42,699 bases of DNA from Dysgonamonadaceae bacterium (GTDB lineage Bacteria; Bacteroidota; Bacteroidia; Bacteroidales; Azobacteroidaceae): the NCBI GenBank assembly GCA_031275735.1, contig JAISOJ010000093.1, positions 1-42,699 on the forward strand, read 5' to 3'. The notes beneath the pieces are model-generated. The model was given only the letters and a program-made list of their open reading frames with translations, did not search any database and had not been told where the DNA came from. Made by a program: the position numbers and the translations under genes. Position 1 is the stretch's first letter; each line of letters starts with the position of its first letter. This document shows, piece by piece, positions 9,479 through 19,086 of this stretch.

Positions 9479-9510
9479 CAAATTTACAAAATTTTGAGAT
9501 AACGGCCAAA
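9479..9510 (-). promoter_or_regulatory. Bacteroidetes-type promoter for the KamA-family gene
   Basis: On the minus strand TTTG (9510-9507) is followed after 20 bp by TAAATTTG (9486-9479), a full match to both consensus elements. It lies 15 bp before the ATG at 9463. The rest of the 9464-9637 gap shows nothing else. Confidence 0.65.
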
Positions 9511-9637
9511 ATTTTTTATTCCGACGGCGGAATATTAATAAAAAATAACTAATTATCCGGATTTTAAATATAATTTCAATCCTATTCAACCATCTACTGA
9601 AATTGATTTCTGCCAATTACAAGATTCTCCAAACGAA

Positions 9638-11494
9638 TCAAAATTGAAAGTAAATAAATTTCTGCAAATCGGCAGTAATAAACTGGTAGATAATAAAAAT
9701 GCAAATTACTACTACCATAATCAATCCTATCAAAGGTAAGCGAGCGAAAACAATACGGTAACGTCTTTTGAATTTTTCAGGTAACCAATGGATAATCATT
9801 CCTATAACAATCAATATAAAAACAGAACGATAAGCGTAAATTATTTCCCCCAGTTGTGAAAAATCCCATTTACCGCCAATTTGAGCCACCATATTTTTAG
9901 CCGTATTCCATGCGGTCTGATTAGCCTCTACCGGGTTCAGATTCGAACCTGAACGGAAAAATAAGCGGGTAAAAGAAATAAATATAAAAGTTTGGAAAAT
10001 TGCCCAAGCTGTTTGCAAGCGCGGATAAGTTCCTTTCCCCCCGAAAAAAGAATAGACATAACGAATAAGCGTTCCCAATAAAATAATACCTGCCCACGCA
10101 ACTCCGATATGGAATAAGGGCGATTGAAAGGCGCAATACAAGAGATAACACAAATAGGTAATCGCACCGAGAATCATCATCCGAACAAACAAATCCCAAT
10201 CTTTCCAAAATTTGTAAAAAAGAATGCCTATACCATTTAACCCACCCCAAATCATAAAGTTCCAGCTCGCTCCATGCCAAATTCCACCGATCAACATGGT
10301 ATTCATCATATTGAGATTGGTATTGATTTTCTTTCTTTTTTCCGGATATTTCCGGGCAACGTATACCAGAGCGCTTGCAATTAACAGCAATATTATTCCA
10401 ATCCAAATGCTGCCGGAAAGAATTAAAGCTATCAAAGCGATGGCTGCGATTAAAAAATAGGTAGAAAAAGTAACACTCCTGTTTCCCCCCATCGGAATGT
10501 ACAAATAATCCTGCAACCACTTGGAAAGCGATATATGCCAACGTTTCCAGAAGTTGCCCGGATTCGTTGCTTTATAAGGCGAATCAAAGTTTTTAGGCAA
10601 ATAAAATCCCATCAACATGGCTACTCCAATGGCAATATCGGTATATCCCGAAAAGTCGGCATAGACTTGCAGGGAATAAGCAAACAAAGCTATTAAGTTT
10701 TCAAATCCCGAAAACATAGACGGATTTTCAAAAACTCGATCGACAAAGTTGACGGCAATATAATCGCTAAGGATAATTTTTTTTGCCAAACCATTCATAA
10801 TCCAAAATAAAGCGATTCCAAATTGCTTGCGCGACAGAAAATATTTCTTGTATATCTGAGGAATGAATTGATTGGCGCGGACAATGGGTCCAGCTACCAA
10901 TTGAGGGAAAAAACTCACATAAAATCCAAAATTGAGTAAATTTTCCACCGGTTCGACCCGTTTCCGGAATATATCCATCAAATAGCTGATATTTTGGAAA
11001 GTATAAAAGGAAATACCTACTGGTAAAAGAATGACGCTTGTATCGAATCGTTCTTTCCCTTCCATTACGTTCCCAATCCGGGCAAAAATATCAAAAACAA
11101 CCCAGTGCGTTTCAAAAATATTATTGATTACATCCGTAAAAAAATAAGCGTATTTAAAATAACAAAGGAAAAATAGATTAACAAGCAGTCCGGTAAATAG
11201 GTGGAATTTTTTCCTGTTTTCAGTTTTGGAATGGAAAATAATTTTTGCATGATAAAAATTGTATATCGTAGTGAATATCAAAATCAAAACAAATAAACCG
11301 CTGGTTTTGAAGTAAAAGAAAAGGCTGATAAAAAAAAGAAAAGTATTCCTCAATAAAATTTTGTTTTGTAGAAGAGCAAATCCGGCGAATACGATAGCAA
11401 AAAAAGCCCAAAAATAAAACTGGGTGAAAAGGAGTGGAGAATCAGCATTAAAAGAAAATATATTCTTTAAAAATTCAAAAAGCATATCATTCAA
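9638..11494 (-). CDS. MBOAT-family membrane O-acyltransferase (AlgI/DltB-like)
   Basis: A 618-aa polytopic membrane protein with MBOAT hallmarks: FFPQLVAGPIVR, an ADFSGYTDIAIG stretch, WKRWHISLS with His320 and GGIWHGASWNF with the catalytic-type His407. Family members such as AlgI, PatA and DltB move acyl groups, usually acetyl, across the membrane onto polysaccharides, peptidoglycan or teichoic acid. At 618 aa it is longer than the usual 460-500, with an extended C-terminal set of hydrophobic segments. It overlaps the preceding SGNH gene by 8 bp, so the two are translationally coupled. The acceptor cannot be read from the sequence; lipopolysaccharide or another surface glycan is likeliest in this Gram-negative. 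Confidence 0.92.
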   Translation of the reverse strand: MNDMLFEFLKNIFSFNADSPLLFTQFYFWAFFAIVFAGFALLQNKILLRNTFLFFISLFFYFKTSGLFVLILIFTTIYNFYHAKIIFHSKTENRKKFHLFTGLLVNLFFLCYFKYAYFFTDVINNIFETHWVVFDIFARIGNVMEGKERFDTSVILLPVGISFYTFQNISYLMDIFRKRVEPVENLLNFGFYVSFFPQLVAGPIVRANQFIPQIYKKYFLSRKQFGIALFWIMNGLAKKIILSDYIAVNFVDRVFENPSMFSGFENLIALFAYSLQVYADFSGYTDIAIGVAMLMGFYLPKNFDSPYKATNPGNFWKRWHISLSKWLQDYLYIPMGGNRSVTFSTYFLIAAIALIALILSGSIWIGIILLLIASALVYVARKYPEKRKKINTNLNMMNTMLIGGIWHGASWNFMIWGGLNGIGILFYKFWKDWDLFVRMMILGAITYLCYLLYCAFQSPLFHIGVAWAGIILLGTLIRYVYSFFGGKGTYPRLQTAWAIFQTFIFISFTRLFFRSGSNLNPVEANQTAWNTAKNMVAQIGGKWDFSQLGEIIYAYRSVFILIVIGMIIHWLPEKFKRRYRIVFARLPLIGLIMVVVICIFIIYQFITADLQKFIYFQF

Positions 11495-12767
11495 TATTAT
11501 TCTGTAAATAGAAATCTACTAAGGCGTTATATAACAAATCCCCTAACAATTCGTAGCCGGGTCTTGTAAAATGGACTTTATCCGCTTTTGCCAATCCTTT
11601 CGCCTGCCAGGTTTGCATAGATTTTAAGCCTCCCATGATGGAAAATAAGTCCCATACGCCTCCTTGATTCTCTTTTGCTATTTCAAAAAAGGCGTCCTTG
11701 GCTGCAAGTCCATTTAAATTGACCGAGTATCTTCTCCTTTTTATTTTTTTAAATGAATCGTTGTTTGTAATAAAAATAAATGCACAATCTGGAAAAATCC
11801 GTTCTATCCGTTTTACCAATAAATTATAATTGTCGATGAATGAACTTGCCGAAAATGTTTTGCCGAATGTATCGTTAATACCTATTTCAAAGATAACCAA
11901 ATCAGGCATAAGCAAAGGAAGCTCGTCTTCAAAAAACTCGCTGTTCAGGTAAGAAGGGACTGACGCGCCGTTCACGCCAACCGCATGATAAACAATACCG
12001 GGCGTATCTTTTTCAGGAATAAAACCAGTAACGACAAACGTATGTGGAATTGAATCTTCCTGCAGGATATCCAAGCGGAAAGAATCGGCATATTCCGGAA
12101 GTTCAAAAAGATATGTATTACTAATTACATCAAGATAAGGTTCTATCAATGTGTCCTTATAGTGTAAAACCGGTTTTACCTTTTCACTTCCGTCTTCGGT
12201 ATAACCCAACAATCGCAAGCGATCGAAGTTCCAGCGTCCAAACAATTCTCCCGGATTTAAAGAAACGCTTATACTGGCTTTCGGGTCATTAGTATAAACA
12301 GCAATTCCTCCTAATCCTACCGATATTTTCCGATTCATTTGGACATTCCTCACAGCTTTCCATTTTCCGGTATAATACACCTCATAATTCGTCGGGTTAT
12401 TGGTTTTGGCGACTGAGAAAGGAAAAATAAACCCTCTTGGCGTTTGAAACCGTGAATTAAACATATCTAAGTCGCAACGTACCTGATGCGGAAACATATC
12501 TGCCTGGACATGAGAGCCTCCGATATGCAGAATATTGATTTGTCCTTCTCCGGCGGTTAAAAGTTTATCCATCTTTTTGTAAAAAACCTTTATCCGAGAA
12601 GAATCTTTTCCCGGAATTTGAATCTTATTCGAAACGTAATCAATGAAATCATATTCCGGAAGATCAATTCTGGGAAGAATCACTTTATTTTCCTGACAAA
12701 ACAAAATATTAATTCCTAAAAAAAATAAAGACAATAATATTATAATACGCTTATTCATAAAAATCAT
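11487..12767 (-). CDS. SGNH/GDSL-type hydrolase or acyl-transfer partner (exported)
   Basis: A 426-aa protein with an N-terminal signal peptide (MNKRIIILLSLFFLGINILFC; Met4 at 12758 is an alternative start). The SGNH family is indicated by block I HIGGSHVQAD with nucleophile Ser85, block III around VIFEIGINDTFG, and the C-terminal HFTRPGYELL carrying the catalytic His. Exported SGNH proteins paired with an MBOAT often complete acyl transfer to the glycan in the periplasm, as AlgX and PatB do. Its ATG directly abuts the stop of the upstream SGNH gene and its 3' end overlaps the MBOAT gene by 8 bp, so the three form one operon. Acetylesterase activity is an alternative. Confidence 0.85.
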   Translation of the reverse strand: MIFMNKRIIILLSLFFLGINILFCQENKVILPRIDLPEYDFIDYVSNKIQIPGKDSSRIKVFYKKMDKLLTAGEGQINILHIGGSHVQADMFPHQVRCDLDMFNSRFQTPRGFIFPFSVAKTNNPTNYEVYYTGKWKAVRNVQMNRKISVGLGGIAVYTNDPKASISVSLNPGELFGRWNFDRLRLLGYTEDGSEKVKPVLHYKDTLIEPYLDVISNTYLFELPEYADSFRLDILQEDSIPHTFVVTGFIPEKDTPGIVYHAVGVNGASVPSYLNSEFFEDELPLLMPDLVIFEIGINDTFGKTFSASSFIDNYNLLVKRIERIFPDCAFIFITNNDSFKKIKRRRYSVNLNGLAAKDAFFEIAKENQGGVWDLFSIMGGLKSMQTWQAKGLAKADKVHFTRPGYELLGDLLYNALVDFYLQNNIE

Positions 12768-14201
12768 CTATTGTTCGATTTTTTGCTTATGGTCCTTTTG
12801 GAAGTTATAATAATCATAATAAATCATCAACGATTCGTAAAACAATTCGGCAATCCTTTCAGCGCCTTTCGGCGTGAAATGAATATAATCGGGAGCAGCT
12901 AAAGAGGGTTTATTTTTTACCCAGCTAATCATTGAATTTTCCCCGCCCATTACTTCATACATATTCCAAAAAGCGGCCCCGTTTTCTAATGCGGCTTCTT
13001 TCATTCCTTGTACGGCTGCTTCCAACATAGGATAAGTTTGTAATTTTCCATTCTTTTTGGTAGACATATCGGCCGGACCGATTAACAAAATTTTTGATTC
13101 GGGATATAAGTCTTGAAAATAAGAAATTTGTTGAATCATCCTGTTCTTATAATCCTCTACATTCTTTTCTTTCTTTATAGACGGCATCATATTTCCTCCA
13201 AATTCCAAAATAATCAGCTTCACATTCAGATCTTCCAACATCGATTTCATTGTAGACTTTTCTATTCGGGTGAAAAAAGTTCCCGAACTTCCCCTTAAAG
13301 GAATGTTATCGACTGCCACTCCATAATCGCCATCGACCGATATTCCATAAATTTCGGCAGCCCCGGATAAATTTAACGTAAACTTTTTAACGGGTTCCGG
13401 CATATTCCACGTCATAACACTCAAACCTTGTTTCCTTTGATCCAACTTCTGTACGATGGATTTACCATTGATCAAAGTTAGATTCGCTTTGAAATTAGCC
13501 GGCGTATTTCCCACATATATCCTTATTTTGGAAAACTCTTTCACATTTTCGAAAGTATTTTTCCAATTTCGGGCAACGACAGATACCAAACCGTTTCCAT
13601 CCAGATGAGCGACTTGTCCTAATGCGCCATAACGACGATGAGATGCTTGATTGGCAAAATTTCCGGCAATAATGTAACGTCCCATATTTTCGGAAGCCGT
13701 TTGTTCGATAGCCGATGAAGGAATTGATTGAACAGCAGGAATTAAACCGGGCCCTATGCCCCCGAATTTTTCTTGTAGTCGCTGACGGATATATCCGGTG
13801 ATACGATCGCCTTCTATTTGAGAATCGCCATAATGAAGTATGTGGATGATTTCCTTTCTTGCCTTGCAACTATCTAAATCTTCGAATAAATAGTCCAGAA
13901 AATTCCAATTATTGTCAGGAAAATAAAACCGAGAAGGATGCGCTTGAAAAAATTTTGTGTAAAAAGCAAGCGAATCTTGGTAAGCCTGTATTAATGAATC
14001 ATTCATACGAAAACTTTTTTCCATTTCATTTATCTTTTGCGAAATATTTATAATAGTTTCTTTTTTCAATACATCTTCAAGAGAAGGAAAATACAACTGT
14101 TGCGAACCCACTGATATCCCGTTTTTGGGAAATAAAGACGATACCATTCCCAATACAAAAAATACAAATACAATGAAAAAAAATGTCTTACCGGCTTTCA
14201 T
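12768..14201 (-). CDS. SGNH/GDSL-type hydrolase or acyl-transfer partner (exported), second paralogue
   Basis: A 477-aa first gene of the acyltransferase operon. A hydrophobic signal or anchor occupies residues 5-24. Block I is LHYGDSQIEGDR with nucleophile Ser127; LIILEFGGNMM resembles block III; DYIHFTPKGAERIA carries the C-terminal Asp/His pair. It is a distant paralogue of the next gene, whose N-terminal half also holds a block-I motif followed by a beta-rich insertion. Two SGNH partners for one MBOAT may give two acceptor sites, or one transferase and one esterase. This is inference from gene order. Confidence 0.84.
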   Translation of the reverse strand: MKAGKTFFFIVFVFFVLGMVSSLFPKNGISVGSQQLYFPSLEDVLKKETIINISQKINEMEKSFRMNDSLIQAYQDSLAFYTKFFQAHPSRFYFPDNNWNFLDYLFEDLDSCKARKEIIHILHYGDSQIEGDRITGYIRQRLQEKFGGIGPGLIPAVQSIPSSAIEQTASENMGRYIIAGNFANQASHRRYGALGQVAHLDGNGLVSVVARNWKNTFENVKEFSKIRIYVGNTPANFKANLTLINGKSIVQKLDQRKQGLSVMTWNMPEPVKKFTLNLSGAAEIYGISVDGDYGVAVDNIPLRGSSGTFFTRIEKSTMKSMLEDLNVKLIILEFGGNMMPSIKKEKNVEDYKNRMIQQISYFQDLYPESKILLIGPADMSTKKNGKLQTYPMLEAAVQGMKEAALENGAAFWNMYEVMGGENSMISWVKNKPSLAAPDYIHFTPKGAERIAELFYESLMIYYDYYNFQKDHKQKIEQ

Positions 14202-14259
14202 TTTCTATTTCGATTCCTTAATTATCTATGAAAAACGCCGTAAAATTAATACAATTCCT

Positions 14260-14290
14260 CAAAATTAACACAGGTTTTTCCTATATCAAT
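14260..14290 (-). promoter_or_regulatory. Promoter for the SGNH-SGNH-MBOAT operon
   Basis: On the minus strand ATTG (14290-14287), one mismatch from TTTG, is followed after 19 bp by TAATTTTG (14267-14260), a full TAnnTTTG match. It is 58 bp upstream of the ATG at 14201. Confidence 0.55.
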
Positions 14291-14366
14291 TAAAAAATGA
14301 ACTATTACAAAAAAAAGAAGTACTTTTATGCTGTTTTATTTTTTATTCTAAATTTTAATATAAGTT

Positions 14367-17261
14367 ATGAAGAAAATCTCATTTTTTTACGTATTATGTT
14401 TTTTAAATTTAGTAACTTTTCGTTTGTATGCAGTTCCGGCAAATCCAAATCCGGTTGAAATGGTTTTGTCAGATGGGACAAAGATAAGTTATTTTGTCAG
14501 AGGTGATGAACGAGTGCATTGGCTTCAATCGACGGATGGTTATACTTTATTGTTCGATTCCAACCAGAATTTAGTCTATGCAGAAAAAGATTCGGAAGGA
14601 AATTTAGTTCCTTCGACGTTGAAGTATGGTGATAAAAACTTAATCGTTTCCAAATTAAATGATTTTCTTGTAAAAACGCCGAAAGACCTTCGTTATAGCA
14701 AAACTCAAGTAGCAACGCTTATTCAAATTTGGAAAATGACCGAATCGGAAGTACAGAAATCTTCCGTAATAGGTCCCAAAAAAGCTATTTGCGTATTGAT
14801 GGGATTTAAAAACCGTCCTTTTACCAAAACAATTGAAGAATTTGAAAACTTGATGAACCAAGTGGGTTATTCGACTGGAGAGGCTACCGGTAGTGTGAAA
14901 GATTTTTATAGGGAAAATTCGTATGGACAAATGGATTTAACTGTTACGGTAGTAGGTCCGTATACTACCGAAAATAATGCAAGTTATTATTGTACACAAT
15001 CTTATGATATGGGTTATCAATATTTTGCATCAGAAGCTATACACGCCGCAGACGATGATGTAGACTTCAGTGAATTTGCTAATGAAAACGGAGAATTGGA
15101 AACTTTTCACGTCATTTTTGCCGGTTATGGAGCTGAAAACGGTTTGTCTGTCTCAAATTATATTTGGTCGCACAAATGGGAATTTTATACTCCGCTCGTC
15201 TTGGATGGAGTAAAAATAGCCGTATATTCTTGCTCGCCCGAATTAAGAGGAAGTTCCGGTTCTGAGATTTCCGATATTGGAGTGATCTGCCATGAACTTT
15301 GTCATGTTTTTGGCGCAGACGATTATTACGATACGGATTATGAGGGATCCGGCGGAAATTATCTGACAACTGGGGCATGGGACTTAATGGCATACGGGTG
15401 TTGGAATAATTCAGGATGTACGCCTGCACATATCAACATGTTCCAAAAAATCTTATACGGATGGGTGAAACCGATGGAACTAAATTCTCCTAAAACGATT
15501 GAAAATATGCCTAATTCGGCAGAAAATCCGGTGGCTTTGACTATAAAACCTCATACTAATGATGAATTATATGTATTGGAAAACAGGCAGCAAAAAGGAT
15601 TTGACAAATTTGTTCCCGGTAATGGCTTATTGATTTACCATATACATAATTCTGCGGCTAACGGATCTATCAATAACACGCAACACCCACAACAAGCATA
15701 TGTAGTTTCTGCAAATGCTCTCCAGGCCATTCCTTCAAATTCGGTAAGTTCTTATGGAAATATAAGCACCGGTACGGCTCCATTTGCCGCTGTAGCTGGC
15801 AAAAATACATTTTCAGGAACTTCTACTCCCCGTATGTTCAGATGGAACGGAAATTCGGGCATAGTTGTAGAAGACAAGCCGGTAACCGAAATTACCCAGA
15901 CTAATGAGAAAATTTCATTCAAGTTTCAAGAAGGACGTAGCGAGGATGAAGAACCTCGGTTCAATCCGGTAAAGAATCTTCAATATATGCTGGAAGAAAA
16001 TATTGTCACCATAAGTTGGGATTTACCGGATAATGATATTTATCCCGATTCATTCCGAATTTATTGTGATAATGAACTTATATCAGAACTTCCTGTGAAT
16101 ATAAGAAATTTTTCGGATGATACCAAAACCCTAGGAGATATTCACAATTATTGTGTAGAAGCTATTTATCAAGAGGGAATTGCCGACAAAGAATGTGTAG
16201 AAGTCGATTTCTCAATATACGATTGCTTACCGGTAAAAAATTTAACGGCAACGATTAATCAAGATCTGATTCAGTTAACATGGGAAAACCCTTACAACAT
16301 AAGCTTAGTTAATTATAAGTACGATCTTTATTTGGAAAATGAACCAATAGAAAAAGATTTGGAAAATACATATTTCTCATACACAGTCCCTAAAGGCGAT
16401 AGTTACAATTTTTCGGTTATAGCTCATAGTGAAACCTGCGAATCTGAACCGGTTAACATAAAGGTAACTTATATCACGATTTCCAAACAACCGGAAAACG
16501 CTACTATATGCGAAGGAGAAGAATATACATTGCGAATAGAAGCGGAACCGGAGAATCTTATTTATCAATGGTATCATAACGACGCTCTTATAACTGAAGC
16601 GACAGAAAAAGAATACACGATTCAAGTAAATGAAGAAACCGTAGGTAGTTATTATGCCGTTCTTAAATCTTCGGTAGATGATACTCAGTTACAAACCGGT
16701 TCTGTGTCCATAGCTATGATTAGCGCTTCTGCAACAGGTTTTGAATTTACAGGTATTCCGGAAAAATTATATATTAATGAAACATATTTTATTAATTTAG
16801 AGCCTTATCCGGAAGAATCATTGCAAATTACGAATCTTAATTGGAATTTTTCGAACGATCTGGCGACAATTGTTCAGGGAGAAACTGCTAATAGCATTGT
16901 GTTAACTACCGGTCCGGTAACAGGAACAGGTATCTTATCTGTAGATATTTCTTATTTATGTGGTAAATACACATTTGATAAAACAATGATAATAAATAAT
17001 ACAGATAGGATTAATCTGGTTTCGGAGACTCCGTTTGTCTTATATCCTAATCCGGTTTCGGAAGCATTGATTGTTTCCGATAATGCCGCTATTTCGGTTA
17101 TTACCATTACCGATGTGGATGGTCGGGTAATATATGCCAACTCGTATCCTCATGCCGTCAATAAACAAATCATTAATACATCCTCTTGGTCAAAAGGGAT
17201 TTATTTTGTTCGGCTATTAAGTAATTCCGGCGTTAAAGTAGGTAAATTAATGAAAAATTAA
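14367..17261 (+). CDS. M6-family metalloprotease with T9SS sorting domain
   Basis: A 964-aa secreted protease. It begins with a signal peptide (MKKISFFYVLCFLNLVTFRLYA), then a propeptide-like N-domain (about 25-130), then the M6 (immune inhibitor A-like) zinc protease domain with HELCHVFGADD: His309, Glu310 and His313, then Gly316 and Asp319, matching HExxHxxGxxD. After about residue 530 come two fibronectin-III-like modules (NLQYMLEENIVTISWDLPDN and NLTATINQDLIQLTWENP), an Ig/PKD-like module (ISKQPENATICEGEEYTL), and a C-terminal T9SS type A sorting domain (LYPNPVSEALIV, ending VKVGKLMKN). It should be exported by Sec and then across the outer membrane by T9SS. Monocistronic, with a clear terminator downstream. 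Confidence 0.92.
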   Translation: MKKISFFYVLCFLNLVTFRLYAVPANPNPVEMVLSDGTKISYFVRGDERVHWLQSTDGYTLLFDSNQNLVYAEKDSEGNLVPSTLKYGDKNLIVSKLNDFLVKTPKDLRYSKTQVATLIQIWKMTESEVQKSSVIGPKKAICVLMGFKNRPFTKTIEEFENLMNQVGYSTGEATGSVKDFYRENSYGQMDLTVTVVGPYTTENNASYYCTQSYDMGYQYFASEAIHAADDDVDFSEFANENGELETFHVIFAGYGAENGLSVSNYIWSHKWEFYTPLVLDGVKIAVYSCSPELRGSSGSEISDIGVICHELCHVFGADDYYDTDYEGSGGNYLTTGAWDLMAYGCWNNSGCTPAHINMFQKILYGWVKPMELNSPKTIENMPNSAENPVALTIKPHTNDELYVLENRQQKGFDKFVPGNGLLIYHIHNSAANGSINNTQHPQQAYVVSANALQAIPSNSVSSYGNISTGTAPFAAVAGKNTFSGTSTPRMFRWNGNSGIVVEDKPVTEITQTNEKISFKFQEGRSEDEEPRFNPVKNLQYMLEENIVTISWDLPDNDIYPDSFRIYCDNELISELPVNIRNFSDDTKTLGDIHNYCVEAIYQEGIADKECVEVDFSIYDCLPVKNLTATINQDLIQLTWENPYNISLVNYKYDLYLENEPIEKDLENTYFSYTVPKGDSYNFSVIAHSETCESEPVNIKVTYITISKQPENATICEGEEYTLRIEAEPENLIYQWYHNDALITEATEKEYTIQVNEETVGSYYAVLKSSVDDTQLQTGSVSIAMISASATGFEFTGIPEKLYINETYFINLEPYPEESLQITNLNWNFSNDLATIVQGETANSIVLTTGPVTGTGILSVDISYLCGKYTFDKTMIINNTDRINLVSETPFVLYPNPVSEALIVSDNAAISVITITDVDGRVIYANSYPHAVNKQIINTSSWSKGIYFVRLLSNSGVKVGKLMKN

Positions 17262-17278
17262 AATTAGGTTGTAAATAC

Positions 17279-17313
17279 AAAACCGTCTTTTCATCTGAAA
17301 GGGCGGTTTTTTA
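17279..17313 (+). terminator. Rho-independent terminator of the M6 protease gene
   Basis: A 13-bp stem (AAACCGTCTTTTC with GAAAGGGCGGTTT, two G-U pairs) around a 4-nt loop is followed by a run of T. It sits 18 bp after the stop codon. Confidence 0.8.
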
Positions 17314-17351
17314 TATTTTGCATGTAAAATTTTAATTCCCTACCTTTAGCC

Positions 17352-17400
17352 AATAAAACAGTAGCGGTTCAGGGAAGTAATTACTCCCTGAATCGCTGCT
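17352..17400 (-). terminator. Terminator of the HU gene
   Basis: A long hairpin pairs AGTAGCGGTTCAGGGA (17360-17375) with TCCCTGAATCGCTGCT (17385-17400), with two mismatched or wobble positions and a GTAATTAC loop region. On the minus strand it is followed by TTTTATT. It begins 2 bp after the HU stop codon. Confidence 0.75.
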
Positions 17401-17402
17401 AA

Positions 17403-17669
17403 TTAACAACCTAATAATGTGGGAGTTGCTTTGAATTTAACCACTTTTTTGGCAGGAATTTTGATAGGCGCTTTCGTTCTAGGATTGATACCTGTTCTTG
17501 CGCTTTTTTCCACAACCTGATAAGTGCCATGACCAACTAAAGTAATTTTGCCGCCCTTTTGAAGTTCCTTTGATACTGAGGTAAGAAATCCATCTAACGC
17601 TCGTCTCGAGTTAGCTTTACTTAATCCTGATTCTTCTGCTATAGCAGAAATTAATTCTGTTTTGTTCAT
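17403..17669 (-). CDS. HU-family nucleoid DNA-binding protein
   Basis: An 88-aa basic protein beginning MNKTELISAIAEESGLSK, with the HU/IHF fold markers: helical dimer half (residues 1-40), GKITLVGHGTY beta segment, and the DNA-contacting arm ending in the NPRTKAPIKIPAK motif (RNPRTG-type). It bends and compacts DNA as a dimer. I use the Met at 17669 because this matches the normal HU start; an in-frame Met three codons upstream exists. The C-terminal ATPTLLGC is slightly unusual for its final Cys. Confidence 0.93.
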   Translation of the reverse strand: MNKTELISAIAEESGLSKANSRRALDGFLTSVSKELQKGGKITLVGHGTYQVVEKSARTGINPRTKAPIKIPAKKVVKFKATPTLLGC

Positions 17670-17714
17670 AAATATCAATTAAATATTAAATCTATAAAAA
17701 TTAAAGTGTGGGTA

Positions 17715-17744
17715 CAAATATAATATTAAAATGACCAAACCAAG
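17715..17744 (-). promoter_or_regulatory. Promoter for the HU gene
   Basis: On the minus strand TATATTTG (17722-17715) matches TAnnTTTG; 18 bp upstream lies CTTG (17744-17741), 3 of 4 bases of the -33 element. The -7 match is 46 bp before the start codon. Confidence 0.5.
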
Positions 17745-17891
17745 ATTGTTTGTCTGTTTTTTTTCAAAAATCGGCAAAAAAAATGCATCTTTTTTCAAAA
17801 TCATTTTAATATTTAAATTTTCCAACAACAAAGTATTATAATCTAAACGATATTTTGTTGTTGTCTTTCAATTATAAAAAACAATATGGAT

Positions 17892-17899
17892 TATCTTTG
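17892..17899 (+). promoter_or_regulatory. -7 element for the PatB-type gene
   Basis: TATCTTTG is a full TAnnTTTG match 20 bp before the ATG at 17920, leaving a very short 5' leader. A TTTC lies about 22 bp upstream as a weak -33. The remainder of 17670-17919 is A+T-rich with no gene. Confidence 0.5.
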
Positions 17900-17919
17900 C
17901 AGAAATTTTTGAATTTACT

Positions 17920-19086
17920 ATGAAGCAGTATAACTTTGATAAAGTCGTCGATAGGGAAAATACAGGAGCGCTTAAAATGAATGTGCTAAAGGAGCGATAT
18001 GGCCAAACGGATTTAATTCCACTTTGGGTAGCCGACATGGATTTTCGTTGTGGCGATTTTATCATCGATTCCATGAAACAACGAGTCGACCACGGTATAT
18101 TCGGATACACCATCCCTCCACAAACCTATTACGATTCGGTGATCAACTGGATAAAAGACCGTCACGGTTGGCAAATCGAACAAGAATGGTTCAACTACAT
18201 TCCGGGTGTTGTGAAAGGTATCGCTTTAACTATCTTGAATTTCACCAATCCTCAAGATAAAATCATTATTCAGCCGCCGGTTTACCATCCTTTCAGACTA
18301 GTACCATTGATGCAAGGCCGAAATATTGTAAATAATCCTTTATTAGAAGAAAATGGCCGTTACCGGATGGATTTAAACGGGTTAAAAAAGATCATCGACA
18401 AAGATTGCAAGTTATTGCTCCTTTGCAATCCTCACAATCCGGTCGGAATCGCCTGGCCGCAAGAAACATTGGAAGAGTTGGCCGAAATATGCTATAACAA
18501 TAAGGTATTAGTGGTTTCCGATGAAATTCATTCGGATATGTGTTTATTTGGAAATAAACACATCCCTTATGCCACCGTTTCGGAAAAAGCCAGGGAAAAC
18601 AGCATTACATTCATGGCGCCGAGCAAAACCTTTAATATAGCAGGTATCGTCAGTTCCTATTCTATTGTTCCCAATGCCCGAATAAGGCAAAGTTTCTATG
18701 ATTTCCTTCATGCCGGAGAATTGGACGAAGGAACGATTTTTGCTTATGTAGCCACTCAAGCGGCTTACGAACAAGGTTTGGATTGGATGTATCAGATGCT
18801 CCGGTACGTGGAAAGTAATATTCTTTTTGTCGATAACTATTTGAAAAATAATATTCCCCGTATAAAAATTATCATACCGCAAGCTTCTTTCTTGGTTTGG
18901 TTGGATTGCCGGGAATTGAAATTAAATCAACGAGAATTGAACAATTTATTTGTGGAAAAAGCGGGTTTAGCGTTAAACGACGGAGAAATGTTTGGGAAAG
19001 AAGGCATTGGATTCATGCGAATGAATGTCGGGTGTCCACGCTCTATTTTGGAAAAAGCATTAGAACAATTATCTGTAGCGCTATAA
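17920..19086 (+). CDS. patB: PatB/MalY-type PLP-dependent C-S lyase (cystathionine beta-lyase-like aminotransferase fold)
   Basis: A 388-aa fold-type I PLP enzyme. Markers are the N-terminal LIPLWVADMDF (typical of the PatB/MalY branch), PPVYHPF, CNPHNPVG, SDEIHSDM with the cofactor-binding Asp, and APSKTFNIAG with Lys236 forming the Schiff base. This branch cleaves the C-S bond of cystathionine or cysteine S-conjugates, releasing thiol, pyruvate and ammonia, and some members act on signalling or regulation. Full length and intact. It is the last core gene before the recombinase island. Confidence 0.88.
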   Translation: MKQYNFDKVVDRENTGALKMNVLKERYGQTDLIPLWVADMDFRCGDFIIDSMKQRVDHGIFGYTIPPQTYYDSVINWIKDRHGWQIEQEWFNYIPGVVKGIALTILNFTNPQDKIIIQPPVYHPFRLVPLMQGRNIVNNPLLEENGRYRMDLNGLKKIIDKDCKLLLLCNPHNPVGIAWPQETLEELAEICYNNKVLVVSDEIHSDMCLFGNKHIPYATVSEKARENSITFMAPSKTFNIAGIVSSYSIVPNARIRQSFYDFLHAGELDEGTIFAYVATQAAYEQGLDWMYQMLRYVESNILFVDNYLKNNIPRIKIIIPQASFLVWLDCRELKLNQRELNNLFVEKAGLALNDGEMFGKEGIGFMRMNVGCPRSILEKALEQLSVAL

